DNA of 64,000 nucleotides from Nevskiaceae bacterium (GTDB taxonomy: Bacteria; Pseudomonadota; Gammaproteobacteria; Steroidobacterales; Steroidobacteraceae): contig JACKOV010000005.1 in NCBI GenBank assembly GCA_024234075.1, forward strand, positions 186,001 through 250,000, written 5' to 3'. The position numbers and the translations under genes are program-made. This document shows, piece after piece, positions 1-8,623 of the stretch (the stretch's first letter is position 1; each line of letters starts with the position of its first letter). A model generated the notes under the pieces. The model saw nothing but the letters and a program-made list of their open reading frames with translations. It was not told the origin of the DNA and made no database searches.

Positions 1-993
1 GTCCGGTCCGGAGGCGCGCAGCAGTTCGGCGTGGGTCGGGCGCAGTGCGGCGATCCACTGGTTGCGCTGGGCCGATGTCAGGCGGTGCACCTGGAACTTG
101 AGCTTGCTGGCCTGGGCATAGTCGGCTTCGATCTCGGCGCGGACCTCGCGACGGATCTGGGCGGAGGTCGGATAGGCATCGCGGAGAATCTTGCGATGTC
201 GCGGGTCGAGCCGGTCCCACCAGCGTTTGTCGGCGACGATCATCGACATCGCGAGGCTGTGATCGGTGACGGTCAGATGCGGTGCCTCGGGCGCCGTGCC
301 GGTACGCGAATACAGCGTCACGCCGTTTTCGCCGGCCTCGATCAGCCCGGTCTGCAAGGACGGGATGATATCGGTGAACGGCAGCGGGATGAGGTCGGCG
401 CCGAGTGCGCGTCCGAGCAGCTCGGCGCTTTTGCTGGCAGCCACGCGAAAGCGCAGGCCGCGTGCATCGCTGGGCACCAGTATCGGTTTGCGACGACTCC
501 AGATCTGCTGGAAACCGAGGTCGTACATCACGATCAGTTCGAGCCCGCGCTTGGCCAGCAGTTGGGCATACTCGCGGGTCAGATAGCGGTCCATGACGTA
601 GTCCGCTTCCGGCTCGCTCTCGAACAGGTAGGGAATGTAGATCAGCGCCATTTCCGGCACGATCGTCGAGGCGATCAGCGACGAGAGGTTGGCGTACTGC
701 ACGCGGCCGCGGCGCAGCCCGGAGACGAGATTCTCTTCGGCGCCGAGCTCGCCGTGGATCAACATCCGTACGTCGATCTCGCCCCCGCCGGCGGCCACCG
801 CGCGCTGACCGAAGGTCTGCCAGTGCGCTTCACCCACGGTGCCGCGGAACGACGTGCCGCCGACCACGACCTGAACCTTGCCGGCGGCCCAGGCCGGCAC
901 CAGCGGGTGACTCGCGGCGGTGGCGGCGGCGAGGGTGGCGAGGGTCTGCCGCCGGGTCAGGTGGCGGTGGCCGTTGCGATCGGCTGTCGGCAT
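1..993 (-). CDS. TRAP transporter solute-binding protein, DctP family (3' end outside window)
   Basis: Periplasmic receptor of a tripartite ATP-independent transporter, probably for a carboxylate-type ligand. The 331 visible codons start at an ATG at 993 and run off the left edge. The N-terminus has a twin-arginine-like stretch (LTRRQTLATLAA, about residues 12-23) before an Ala-rich segment, which suggests an exported, possibly Tat-dependent, precursor. Family features seen are the GELGAEENLVSGLRRGRVQYA region and the GLRFRVAASKSAELLGR segment, where the conserved ligand-binding Arg normally lies. The membrane subunits DctQ/DctM are not in the window and are probably beyond the edge. The ligand cannot be inferred. 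Confidence 0.85.
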   Translation of the reverse strand, partial: MPTADRNGHRHLTRRQTLATLAAATAASHPLVPAWAAGKVQVVVGGTSFRGTVGEAHWQTFGQRAVAAGGGEIDVRMLIHGELGAEENLVSGLRRGRVQYANLSSLIASTIVPEMALIYIPYLFESEPEADYVMDRYLTREYAQLLAKRGLELIVMYDLGFQQIWSRRKPILVPSDARGLRFRVAASKSAELLGRALGADLIPLPFTDIIPSLQTGLIEAGENGVTLYSRTGTAPEAPHLTVTDHSLAMSMIVADKRWWDRLDPRHRKILRDAYPTSAQIRREVRAEIEADYAQASKLKFQVHRLTSAQRNQWIAALRPTHAELLRASGPD

Positions 994-1172
994 GACGAGG
1001 CCTCGTGATCCGGGAATTCGCGAAGCCGTGATTATAGGGGGGGGCTGCCTGCCATGATCTGCCACGATGCAGCACCGATGCGCCCGGATCCCGGCATCGC
1101 GCTGCCGCGGCTGTTTGCGGAAATCGTCTCCAGGGCGGGATGACATTCACCAGACCCCCGCCGGAGACGACC

Positions 1173-1886
1173 ATGACCTACACCGTGAGCATTTTCCCCA
1201 GGGCTGGACTCCGTGATGGCGGCCGCGGCGCCACGCTTGCAGCGGTGTTGCTGCTCGGCGCGCTCGCGCTGCCGGCGGGCCGGGTCGCGGCCGCGGATGT
1301 TTCCGCAACGGCGGAGTCCAGCGGCCGTGCTTCGAAGCCCGAGTCCGTCGGCGTCGCCAGTGGCTTCGTGGTCGGTGCCGCGGCAGGCGGGCCGATCGGC
1401 GCGCTGGTCGGCGCTGCCGCCGGCGGCTGGTTCGGCGATCGCATGCACCGCGAGAACCACAGTCATGCGATCACACGGGAGCAACTGGCGGTGGCGGATC
1501 GTCGCGCCGCGGGGTTGTCGATGCAGGTGATGTTCCGCACCGGAGATGCCCAGGTGCGGGTCGACGACGAGCCGCTGCTCGCGCAGTTCGCTGCGCTGGC
1601 GCTGGCGACTCCTGACGCCACCGTGCATGTCACCGGATTCGCCGATCCGCGCGGCTCGGCGCGCTACAACGCCGCGCTGGTCACAGAACGCGCCAACAAC
1701 GTCGCTGCAAGACTGATCAGCGCCGGGGTGCCGGCCGATCGACTGGTCGTCAGCGGCGAACTCGCCGAGCCGGCCGAGTTTGCGACGGCGGTCGATCTCG
1801 ACGGCTATGCGTTCCAGCGGCGCGTGACGCTGCGGATCCAGACACCTGCCACGACACGTTCAGGCGTGCTGGCGCAGCGCCGCTGA
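1173..1886 (+). CDS. OmpA-family protein with glycine-zipper segment (PdsO-like)
   Basis: A 237-residue envelope protein. It has a signal peptide (residues about 1-40), a glycine-zipper stretch (GFVVGAAAGGPIGALVGAAAGG) and a C-terminal OmpA-like domain. The OmpA domain shows the HVTGFADPRGSARYNAALVTERANNV pattern, in which Asp and Arg bind peptidoglycan diaminopimelate. The ATG at 1173 is chosen because GGAG lies at 1163-1166; an upstream in-frame ATG at 1140 has no such site. The layout resembles sortase-associated PdsO proteins, but no sortase gene is nearby. It converges with the TorF gene on a strong hairpin at 1901-1933. The role is probably anchoring of the envelope to peptidoglycan. 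Confidence 0.8.
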   Translation: MTYTVSIFPRAGLRDGGRGATLAAVLLLGALALPAGRVAAADVSATAESSGRASKPESVGVASGFVVGAAAGGPIGALVGAAAGGWFGDRMHRENHSHAITREQLAVADRRAAGLSMQVMFRTGDAQVRVDDEPLLAQFAALALATPDATVHVTGFADPRGSARYNAALVTERANNVAARLISAGVPADRLVVSGELAEPAEFATAVDLDGYAFQRRVTLRIQTPATTRSGVLAQRR

Positions 1887-1900
1887 TCGAATGGGCCTGG

Positions 1901-1933
1901 GCGGCAGGCGGTGCCGTATGCACCGCCTGCCGC
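1901..1933. terminator. Bidirectional hairpin terminator between convergent genes
   Basis: A perfect 14-bp inverted repeat (1901-1914 with 1920-1933) encloses the 5-nt loop CGTAT. It sits 14 bp after the OmpA-type stop and 3 bp before the TorF-type stop, so it can act on both transcripts. There is no T-tract on either side, so it may block readthrough or protect 3' ends rather than act as a classical intrinsic terminator. Confidence 0.75.
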
Positions 1934-1936
1934 AGG

Positions 1937-2650
1937 TTATTTCCAGGGCAGGGTGGTGGCGATGCTGAACCAGAGCTTGCTCTCGGACGTGAAGACATCG
2001 CCGGGCGTGCCGTCGGTAGCCTTGAGGTCGCTGCCGTCGATCCAGCTCAATGCCAGGGCGAAATTGCCGATCGATTTGCTGACACCGATCGAGTAGTCGA
2101 AATAGCCGCCGTCGTTGGTCTCGTCCCAGAAATCGCCCGAGCTGTAGCCGGCATGCAAGCCGAGCTCGAAACCCGACGCCAACGGGATTGCCAGGTTGCC
2201 CTCGAGATAGGTCGCACTGGCGCCATAGTTGTTGAAGTCCGGGGCGTACCAGAGCTTGGCGGACCAGTTCTTGTAGCCGATGCCGGCGTAGAGTTCGGCG
2301 AACTCGGCATTGTCGCCATCGCTCCAGAACGTATAGAGCGCGACGCCGATGTCGTAACTGACGTCATCGTTGAAGTTGCCGCTGTAGCCGATGGAGGCAT
2401 CGAGCTCGATATCGGCATCGGTGCCCGGCCCGAAATCCACGTTGCTGGCCCAGGCGCCGAGATACAGCCCACTGGATGCGCTCCAGTCGAGGCTGGCCTG
2501 CAGGGCGGGGTCGCGTGCGGTCTGGCTGATGCCGCGGAAGTCGTAGTCGCTGGCTAGCGTCAGGGTCGAGCTGATCTCGTCGGCCCGTGTTTCGAGACTC
2601 GCCAGCGCCAACACTGCCAGCGCGCACATCATTGAAGTGGTCTTCATCAT
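1937..2650 (-). CDS. TorF family putative outer-membrane porin
   Basis: A 237-residue outer-membrane beta-barrel protein of the proteobacterial TorF (Gcw_chp) family. A signal peptide (MMKTTSMMCALAVLALASLETRA) is followed by the family's first strand, STLTLASDYDFRGISQTARDPALQ. After it come alternating aromatic/polar strands and a C-terminal segment ending in PWK. The start is placed at the double ATG (2650/2647) preceded by GGGAGA; upstream ATGs would add 24 residues that are not signal-like. The function of the family is poorly defined, and pore activity is inferred from the fold. It is monocistronic and convergent with the OmpA-type gene. Confidence 0.85.
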   Translation of the reverse strand: MMKTTSMMCALAVLALASLETRADEISSTLTLASDYDFRGISQTARDPALQASLDWSASSGLYLGAWASNVDFGPGTDADIELDASIGYSGNFNDDVSYDIGVALYTFWSDGDNAEFAELYAGIGYKNWSAKLWYAPDFNNYGASATYLEGNLAIPLASGFELGLHAGYSSGDFWDETNDGGYFDYSIGVSKSIGNFALALSWIDGSDLKATDGTPGDVFTSESKLWFSIATTLPWK

Positions 2651-2988
2651 GAACGGGGTCTCCCAAGGCATGTCGATCGGACACTCCAGCCACTCGAAGC
2701 AAGTCGCATGCCAGCACCGCACTGCGGAATTTCCGCCATTCCGGCGTCGTCACGCCGGCGAGATGCACCAGCGGCGCGCCCCGGTCGCCTGGATCGCGAG
2801 ATTCCGGTGCAGGGCTGGACGAGGCCGGCAAGCAAGCGGCGCCGATCCGATCGGCAAGGCGCCCCATGTGGATAGCGCCATGCCGGCCACGAGTTTAGCG
2901 ACTGTAGTGCCCCGGAACGGGTCTTTTCTGCGGAACTGCGACGGCTGTTAAGCTTCCGCTCCCGTCTCCACCCGCTTTGGGCACTGCT
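2651..2988. other. Intergenic region, divergent promoters expected
   Basis: No gene is supported in these 338 bases. They separate the divergent TorF and aldehyde dehydrogenase genes, so both promoters should lie here. The only structure noticed is a short palindrome at 2724-2736 (GCGGAA-T-TTCCGC), about 75 bp upstream of the TorF start. It is a weak operator candidate. Confidence 0.4.
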
Positions 2989-4488
2989 GTGAACACCGTC
3001 GCTTCTTCACCGTCCTGGCACGCGCGTGCCGCGGCACTCGAGCCCGAAACCCGGGCCTTCATCGGCGGCCGGTATGTCGATGCGCTGGACGGGCAGAGGT
3101 TCGACGACCTGAACCCGGCGACCGGCCGGTTGCTGGCCCGGGTTGCGGCCGGGGATGCGCCGGATATCGATGCTGCGGTGGCCAGTGCGCGGGCCGCGTT
3201 CCAGAGCGGCCGCTGGTCCGGCATGCCGCCGGCGAACCGCAAGCGGGTGTTGCAGCGTTTCGCGGAGCTGCTGCTCGCGCATCGCGAAGAGCTGGCCCTG
3301 CTCGAAACCCTCGACATGGGCAAGCCGATCACCGACAGCTTGAAAGTCGACGTGCCCTCGGCCGCACGCTGCATCCAGTGGTATGCCGAGTCGATCGACA
3401 AACTCTACGACGAGATCGCGCCCACCGGTCCGCAGGCCCTGGCGATGGTCGTCCGCGAACCGGTCGGTGTCGTCGGTGCGATCGTGCCCTGGAACTTTCC
3501 GCTGATCATGGCCGCCTGGAAGATCGGCCCGGTACTGGCCGCCGGCAATTCGCTGGTGCTCAAGCCGTCGGAAAAATCCCCCCTGACCGCAATCCGGATC
3601 GCGGCGCTGGCCGTCGAGGCCGGCGTTCCGGAAGGCGTGTTCAACGTGGTGCCGGGGTACGGGCATACGGCCGGCAAGGCGCTGGCGAGCTCGATGGACG
3701 TCGACTGCATCGCCTTCACCGGTTCGACCGCGACCGGCAAGCTGGTGATGCAGTACGCCGCGCAGTCGAATCTGAAGCGCGTCGGCCTGGAATGCGGCGG
3801 CAAGTCGCCGAACATCGTGCTGGCCGATTGCCCGGACCTCGAACGGGCGGCAACGGCCGCGGCCTTTGCGATTTTCTTCAACCAGGGCGAGATGTGCTCG
3901 GCGGGCTCGCGCCTGCTGGTCGACGAACGCATCAGGGACGAATTGCTCGAGCGCATCGCGGTGGTCGCGCGAGATCTGGTCCCTGGCGATCCGCTCGATC
4001 CGGCGACCCGTCTCGGCGCGATCGTCGATGCAACCCAGATGCAGCGGGTGCTCGATTACATCCGCAGCGGTCGCGAGGAAGGCGCCAGCCTGCGGCTCGG
4101 AGGACGGCGCGTGCGCGAGGAGAGCGGCGGGTATTACGTCGAACCGACCGTGTTCGATGCCGTGACGCCCGGCATGCAGATCGCGCGCGAGGAGATTTTC
4201 GGACCGGTGCTCGCGACGCTGAGTTTCCGCGGCATCGACGAGGCGGTCGCGATCGCCAACGACGTGATCTACGGCCTGGCGGCGGCGGTCTGGACCCGCG
4301 ATCTCACGGTCGCGCACCGCACCGCGCGGCAGCTGCGTGCCGGCATGGTGTACGTCAATTGCTACGACGCCGACGACATCACCGTACCCTTCGGTGGTTT
4401 CAAGCAATCGGGCATCGGCCGCGACAAGTCGCTGCATGCCTTGGACAAGTACACCGAGCTCAAGACCATCTGGATCGACCTGAATTGA
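2989..4488 (+). CDS. puuC: PuuC-like NAD(P)-dependent aldehyde dehydrogenase
   Basis: Predicted to oxidise gamma-glutamyl-gamma-aminobutyraldehyde (or related aminoaldehydes) in the putrescine pathway. The 499 residues follow the class of E. coli PuuC throughout: VREPVGVVGAIVPWNFP, FTGSTATGK, catalytic Glu268 in LECGGKSPNIV, catalytic Cys303 in NQGEMCSAGSRLL, and the C-terminal VPFGGFKQSGIGRDKSLHALDKYTELKTIW signature. The start is uncertain: GTG at 2989 has a GGG 8 bp upstream, and an in-frame TTG lies at 2977. In this genome it is some 38 kb from the other puu/spu genes. Without the island the distance would be about 10 kb. Other omega-aminoaldehydes are possible substrates. Confidence 0.85.
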   Translation: MNTVASSPSWHARAAALEPETRAFIGGRYVDALDGQRFDDLNPATGRLLARVAAGDAPDIDAAVASARAAFQSGRWSGMPPANRKRVLQRFAELLLAHREELALLETLDMGKPITDSLKVDVPSAARCIQWYAESIDKLYDEIAPTGPQALAMVVREPVGVVGAIVPWNFPLIMAAWKIGPVLAAGNSLVLKPSEKSPLTAIRIAALAVEAGVPEGVFNVVPGYGHTAGKALASSMDVDCIAFTGSTATGKLVMQYAAQSNLKRVGLECGGKSPNIVLADCPDLERAATAAAFAIFFNQGEMCSAGSRLLVDERIRDELLERIAVVARDLVPGDPLDPATRLGAIVDATQMQRVLDYIRSGREEGASLRLGGRRVREESGGYYVEPTVFDAVTPGMQIAREEIFGPVLATLSFRGIDEAVAIANDVIYGLAAAVWTRDLTVAHRTARQLRAGMVYVNCYDADDITVPFGGFKQSGIGRDKSLHALDKYTELKTIWIDLN

Positions 4489-5141
4489 GCGTGCCGTATC
4501 GCGATTCCCCGCTCGCTTTCGTCGACGTCGAGACGACCGGAGGCCATGCCGACCGGCACCGCATCACCGAGATCGCCATCGTGGCGATGCAGGGCGGCGA
4601 GGTCGAGTGGGAGTGGAACTCGCTGGTCGCTCCCGGCGTGTCGATCCCCTCGGCGATCCAGGCACTGACCCGGATCACCAACGAGATGGTCGCCGATGCA
4701 CCGCGCTTCGAGGATCTCGCGCCCGGGATCCTCGAGCGGCTTGCGGGGCGGGTATTCGTCGCGCACAACGTCCGCTTCGACTATGGCTTCATGCGTGCCG
4801 CGTTGCGCCGTGCCGGCCATGCGTTCAGTGCCCCTCAGATCTGCACGGCGCGCTTGTCGCGCCGCCTCTATCCGGACGGCGGCCGGCACGATCTCGGTTC
4901 GGTGATGGCGCGTCATGGCATCGATTGCGGCGCACGGCATCGGGCGCTGGCGGATGCGCGCGTGCTGGCGCGATTCTGGGCGGTGCTGCAGGCCGACTGG
5001 ACGGCGGATGAGTTGCAGGGGACGCTCGATGCGATCGCATACCGACCGGTCCAGTTGCGGCGCATCGAATGGACGGAGACCGCCGGTGAACTGAGCGCGC
5101 TGTTGCTCGAGGCGCGGTGGAGCGGTGGTGTGGAGTCATGA
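4485..5141 (+). CDS. DnaQ-like DEDDh 3'-5' exonuclease
   Basis: A 3'-5' exonuclease of the DnaQ/epsilon superfamily, 218 residues. The three Exo motifs are visible: FVDVETTG (Exo I, DxE), HNVRFDYGFM (Exo II) and HRALADARV (Exo III, the DEDDh His and last Asp). About 40 C-terminal residues follow the nuclease fold. It starts at TTG 4485 or GTG 4491 and overlaps the aldehyde dehydrogenase stop. Its stop overlaps the rlmKL start in ATGA, so the two are translationally coupled. Proofreading for Pol III is only one option; stand-alone members also trim or degrade other nucleic acids. Confidence 0.85.
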   Translation: MSVPYRDSPLAFVDVETTGGHADRHRITEIAIVAMQGGEVEWEWNSLVAPGVSIPSAIQALTRITNEMVADAPRFEDLAPGILERLAGRVFVAHNVRFDYGFMRAALRRAGHAFSAPQICTARLSRRLYPDGGRHDLGSVMARHGIDCGARHRALADARVLARFWAVLQADWTADELQGTLDAIAYRPVQLRRIEWTETAGELSALLLEARWSGGVES

Positions 5142-7360
5142 GCACGTCGCACCAGTTTCTGGCGAGTGTCCCGCGAGGCTTTGCCGATCTGCTGCGCGGC
5201 GAGCTCGCGCAGTTCGGCGCGCTCGACCTGCGCGAGCGGGGCAATGCCGTCGCGTTCACCGGGTCGCTCGAGACGGCCTATCGGGCCTGCCTCGAATCGC
5301 GGCTCGCCAGTCGCATCTATCTGGAGCTGGCGCGTTTCGAGGCGGTCTCGGATGCAGCCATCTACGCCGCGCTGCGGACGATCGATTGGCCGGCACACGT
5401 CGATCCGCGCGGCACGCTCGCCTGCGAGTGGAGTGGGCGTCATCCGGCGATCGCCAACACCCACTTCGGCACGCTGCGCCTGAAGGACGCGATCTGCGAT
5501 GCGCTGCGCGAAGCCTGTGGCCTGCGCCCGGACATTGCCATGGAGCAGCCGGCGGTCAGGGTGCATGCCCATGCGAACGGCACCCGCGTCACGGTCTCGA
5601 TCGACCTGGCAGGCGAGGGCCTGCATCGGCGCGGCTGGCGCAGCGACGGCGGCGCGGCGCCGCTGCGCGAGAACGTCGCGGCGGGTTTGCTGTTGCGCGC
5701 CGGCTGGCCGGCACTGGCGCAGCGCGGCGCCGCCTTTCTCGATCCGATGTGTGGTTCCGGTACGCTGGTGATCGAGGCGGCGCGGATCGCGGCCGACATC
5801 GCGGCGAATCTCGAACGCAGGTATTTCGGCTTCCTGGGCTGGCGCGGTCACGATGCGGCGACCTGGCAGCGTGTGCGGACCGCCGCCCGCGATCGTGCCG
5901 CTGCTGCGGCGGCGCGCCGCGATCAGTCGGGGCCGATCATCGGTCGCGACCGGGATCCGCGCGCGCTGCGCATGGCGCAGGACAACGCCGCGCGTGCGCA
6001 GGTCGCGGACTGGTGCCGGTTTGAAGTCGGTGAGCTCGCGACCGCCGCGCCACCGACCGTCGATGCGGTGCCGCCTCCGTCGCCCGCCGGGCTGCTGTGC
6101 TGCAATCCGCCTTATGGCGTACGGCTCGGCGATGTCGAGCAGGCGCGTGCCGTGCATGCCGAGCTCGGTGCGGTCCTGCGGCAGCGTTTCCAGGGCTGGC
6201 AGGCGGCGGTGCTGACGGGCTCGCCCGAGCTGGGTCTCGAACTGGGTCTGCGCGCGCATCGTGTGCACACGGTGTGGAACGGCGCGATCGAGGGTCGCTT
6301 GCTGCGCATCGAGGTCGGGGCCGGTGCCGAGCGCGACCTGCGGCCACGGCGCGAATCGACGATCGATCCGGCGCTGGCCGAGACACCCGGTGCGCGCATG
6401 TTCGCCAACCGGCTGGCCAAGAACCAGAAAGCGCTCGATGCCTGGATCCGGCGCGAGGCGCCGGGGTGTTACCGGCTCTACGACGCCGACATGCCGGAGT
6501 ATGCGTTCGCGATCGATGTCTACTGCGGCGAGACGCCCGAGGAGCGCTGGCTGTACGTGCAGGAATACCAGGCGCCGCGCGAGATTCCCGAGGAGGCGGT
6601 GCGTCGACGGCGCAGCGAGGCGCTGGCCGCGCTGGCGGCCTCGACCGGCGTACCGGTCGAGCGCATCCATCTGCGCACCCGCAAGCGGAACAACCGTGGC
6701 GAGCAGTACGCCAAGCTCGACGAGCAGCGCCGCTTCGAGGTGGTGAACGAGCAGGGCCTGCGTTTCCTGGTCAATTTCACCGACTATCTCGATACCGGCC
6801 TGTTCCTCGACCACCGGATCACCCGGCGCCGTTTGCGGGAGGCGGCCGCCGGACGCCGTTTTCTCAACCTGTTCGCCTATACCGGCACGGCCACCGTCTA
6901 CGCGGCCGCCGGCGGCGCGCGCAGCACCACCACGGTCGACTTGTCGCATACCTATCTGGACTGGGCGCAGCGCAACCTGGCGCAGAACGGACTGGCGGGC
7001 GCGGCCCATCGCTTCGTGCAGGCGGATGTGCGCGAGTGGTTGCACGCGGCCGCGGCGCGCGGCGAACGCTACGACCTGGTGTTCTGCGATCCACCGACCT
7101 TTTCGAACAGCAAGCGGATGGAAGGGGTCTTCGACGTGCAGCGCGACCATGTGGCGCTGCTGCAGGCGGTGCTGAAGCTGCTGGCACCCGGGGGCTTGCT
7201 GGTGTTCTCGACCAATGCCCAGAAGTTCCGGCTCGATCCGGTGCTGGCCGGGACGGCCAGCGTGCGCGACATCAGCCGCGTGACCTTGCCGCCGGATTTC
7301 GCCCGCAATCCGCGGATTCACCAATGCTTCGAGATCCGGGTCGGACCGGACAATAGCTGA
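5138..7360 (+). CDS. rlmKL: Bifunctional 23S rRNA methyltransferase RlmKL
   Basis: Methylates 23S rRNA at G2445 (N2, RlmL half) and G2069 (N7, RlmK half); these are the E. coli positions. The 740 residues contain an N-terminal THUMP region (about 40-160) and the RlmL methyltransferase with FLDPMCGSGTLVIEA and the NPPYGVRLGD catalytic loop. The RlmK methyltransferase follows, with FLNLFAYTGTATVYAA (SAM loop) and FCDPPTFSNSKRM. Length and fusion are as in gammaproteobacteria, which supports the taxonomic reading. The ATG at 5138 overlaps the exonuclease stop by 4 bp. A very long open frame on the opposite strand here is a GC-driven shadow. Confidence 0.95.
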   Translation: MSTSHQFLASVPRGFADLLRGELAQFGALDLRERGNAVAFTGSLETAYRACLESRLASRIYLELARFEAVSDAAIYAALRTIDWPAHVDPRGTLACEWSGRHPAIANTHFGTLRLKDAICDALREACGLRPDIAMEQPAVRVHAHANGTRVTVSIDLAGEGLHRRGWRSDGGAAPLRENVAAGLLLRAGWPALAQRGAAFLDPMCGSGTLVIEAARIAADIAANLERRYFGFLGWRGHDAATWQRVRTAARDRAAAAAARRDQSGPIIGRDRDPRALRMAQDNAARAQVADWCRFEVGELATAAPPTVDAVPPPSPAGLLCCNPPYGVRLGDVEQARAVHAELGAVLRQRFQGWQAAVLTGSPELGLELGLRAHRVHTVWNGAIEGRLLRIEVGAGAERDLRPRRESTIDPALAETPGARMFANRLAKNQKALDAWIRREAPGCYRLYDADMPEYAFAIDVYCGETPEERWLYVQEYQAPREIPEEAVRRRRSEALAALAASTGVPVERIHLRTRKRNNRGEQYAKLDEQRRFEVVNEQGLRFLVNFTDYLDTGLFLDHRITRRRLREAAAGRRFLNLFAYTGTATVYAAAGGARSTTTVDLSHTYLDWAQRNLAQNGLAGAAHRFVQADVREWLHAAAARGERYDLVFCDPPTFSNSKRMEGVFDVQRDHVALLQAVLKLLAPGGLLVFSTNAQKFRLDPVLAGTASVRDISRVTLPPDFARNPRIHQCFEIRVGPDNS

Positions 7361-7381
7361 GGCGCCGGCCGATCCTGCCCG

Positions 7382-7407
7382 CCGCCGCGCCGTGGGCGCA
7401 GCGGCGG
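7382..7407 (+). terminator. GC-rich hairpin after rlmKL
   Basis: An imperfect hairpin with arms at 7382-7391 and 7395-7407 (inner GCGCC-GTG-GGCGC, outer CCGCC with GGCGG, a 3-nt bulge). It lies 22 bp after the rlmKL stop and is followed by TGTTG rather than a T-run. It probably ends or attenuates the exonuclease-rlmKL transcript before the efflux operon. Confidence 0.4.
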
Positions 7408-7509
7408 TGTTGCGTAGACGCGTCTGGCCTGCGGCGCGCCGCCTGTGTATCGTACTGGAACAGTTGTTTAATCCCGCAGCCAGGCTGCGCTGACCAGGAA
7501 GTCTTCAGG

Positions 7510-8622
7510 ATGGCATCGTTGTATTTCGGCCCGGGCCGGTTGCGGACCTCGGCGCGCCGCCTGGAGGCGGTACGGCCCTGGCTGGTCGTGCCTTTGTTGC
7601 TGGGTGCCTGCAGCAGCGACCCGGCCGAGGTCTCGGCGACACCGGCGATGACGGTCACGGTGGCTACGCCGGTGCAGCGCCGTATCGATCGGGAACTCGT
7701 CGCTTCCGGGTCGATCGAGGCCTGGCAGGAAATGTCGCTGGGCGTCGAGCTGTCGGGTGTGCGGGTTTCGCAGGTGCTGGTCGAGGTCGGCGCCGAGGTC
7801 GGGGCCGGGCAGCCGTTGGTGCTGCTCGATCGGCGCACGCTCGACGTGCAGGCACGGCAGGCCCGCGCGAGTCTGGCCCAGGCCCGTGCCGGGCTCGAGG
7901 TCGCGCGTGCGGCCGCGACCCGCGGCGACTCGCTGCTGGCGCAGAAGCTGATCTCCACCAGCAATCATGACGATCTGCGCGCGACTCTGATCAAGGCCGA
8001 AGCGCAACTGGCCTCGGCCGAGGCCGAGCTCGAAGCGGCGCAACTGCGCCTGAGTTTTGCGACCTTGCGCGCACCGGATCGCGGCGTGATCTCCAGTCGC
8101 AGCGTCCAGCCCGGGCAGATCGCGCAGGTCGGCACCGAGATGCTGCGGCTGATCCGGCAGGGCCGGCTCGAGTGGCGCGCCGAGATCGCCGAGAGCGATC
8201 TGGCGGGCATCCAGCCGGGCGCGGTGGTCCAGGTCGACGGACCTGGTGGCGAGCCGGTGGTCGGCACGATTCGCGCGGTGTCGCCGAGCCTCGATCGCAA
8301 GACCCGTACCGCCATCGTCTACGCCGACTTGCCGCAGCCGGGCGAGTTGCGTGCCGGCATGTTCGCCGAAGGGCGGGTGCGACTCGGCGAGGCTGAGGCG
8401 ATGGTCGTGCCGCGGCAGGCGATCGTGTTCCGCGACGGCTTCCCGTATGTCTTCGTGCCCGGTAAGGACTCGAAAGTCGTGCAGCGCCGGGTCGAAGTCG
8501 GGCCGGCGCAGGGCGAGGTCATCGAGATCCGTTCGGGGTTGTCGCCGCAGGACCAGGTGGTGGAACGCGGCGCCGGTTTCCTCGGTGACGGCGACCTGGT
8601 GCGGATCGTCGCGGAGGGTTGA
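7510..8622 (+). CDS. RND efflux periplasmic adaptor (membrane fusion protein), lipoprotein
   Basis: Periplasmic adaptor linking an inner-membrane RND pump to an outer-membrane channel; 370 residues. A lipobox LLLGAC places the lipidated Cys at residue 34. Then come the barrel-sandwich/lipoyl halves (VSQVLVEVGAEVGAGQPLVLLD and LRAPDRGVISSRSVQPGQIAQVG) around an Ala-rich alpha-hairpin, and the beta-barrel and membrane-proximal domains (VPRQAIVFRDGFPYVFV). It is one base pair apart from the pump gene downstream, so they form an operon. No TolC-type gene is in the window. The substrate is unknown. Confidence 0.9.
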   Translation: MASLYFGPGRLRTSARRLEAVRPWLVVPLLLGACSSDPAEVSATPAMTVTVATPVQRRIDRELVASGSIEAWQEMSLGVELSGVRVSQVLVEVGAEVGAGQPLVLLDRRTLDVQARQARASLAQARAGLEVARAAATRGDSLLAQKLISTSNHDDLRATLIKAEAQLASAEAELEAAQLRLSFATLRAPDRGVISSRSVQPGQIAQVGTEMLRLIRQGRLEWRAEIAESDLAGIQPGAVVQVDGPGGEPVVGTIRAVSPSLDRKTRTAIVYADLPQPGELRAGMFAEGRVRLGEAEAMVVPRQAIVFRDGFPYVFVPGKDSKVVQRRVEVGPAQGEVIEIRSGLSPQDQVVERGAGFLGDGDLVRIVAEG

Positions 8623-8623
8623 G

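Noticed and set aside
31..1008. Plus-strand open frame of 325 codons at the left edge
   Set aside because: It is the shadow of the minus-strand TRAP binding protein, which has a signal peptide and family motifs.
3378..4484. Open frame running through the aldehyde dehydrogenase into the exonuclease gene
   Set aside because: The part before 4485 is out of frame with clear aldehyde dehydrogenase motifs and has no recognisable domain. Only the exonuclease portion is real.
2989..4488. Betaine-aldehyde dehydrogenase
   Set aside because: The C-terminal KSLHALDKYTELKTIW pattern and the puu/spu context fit PuuC better, and no choline genes are nearby.
4913..7324. An 803-codon open frame on the minus strand opposite rlmKL
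   Set aside because: It reads as low-complexity Arg/Ala/Gly-rich sequence with no domain, while the plus strand carries complete RlmKL motifs. It is a by-product of high GC content.
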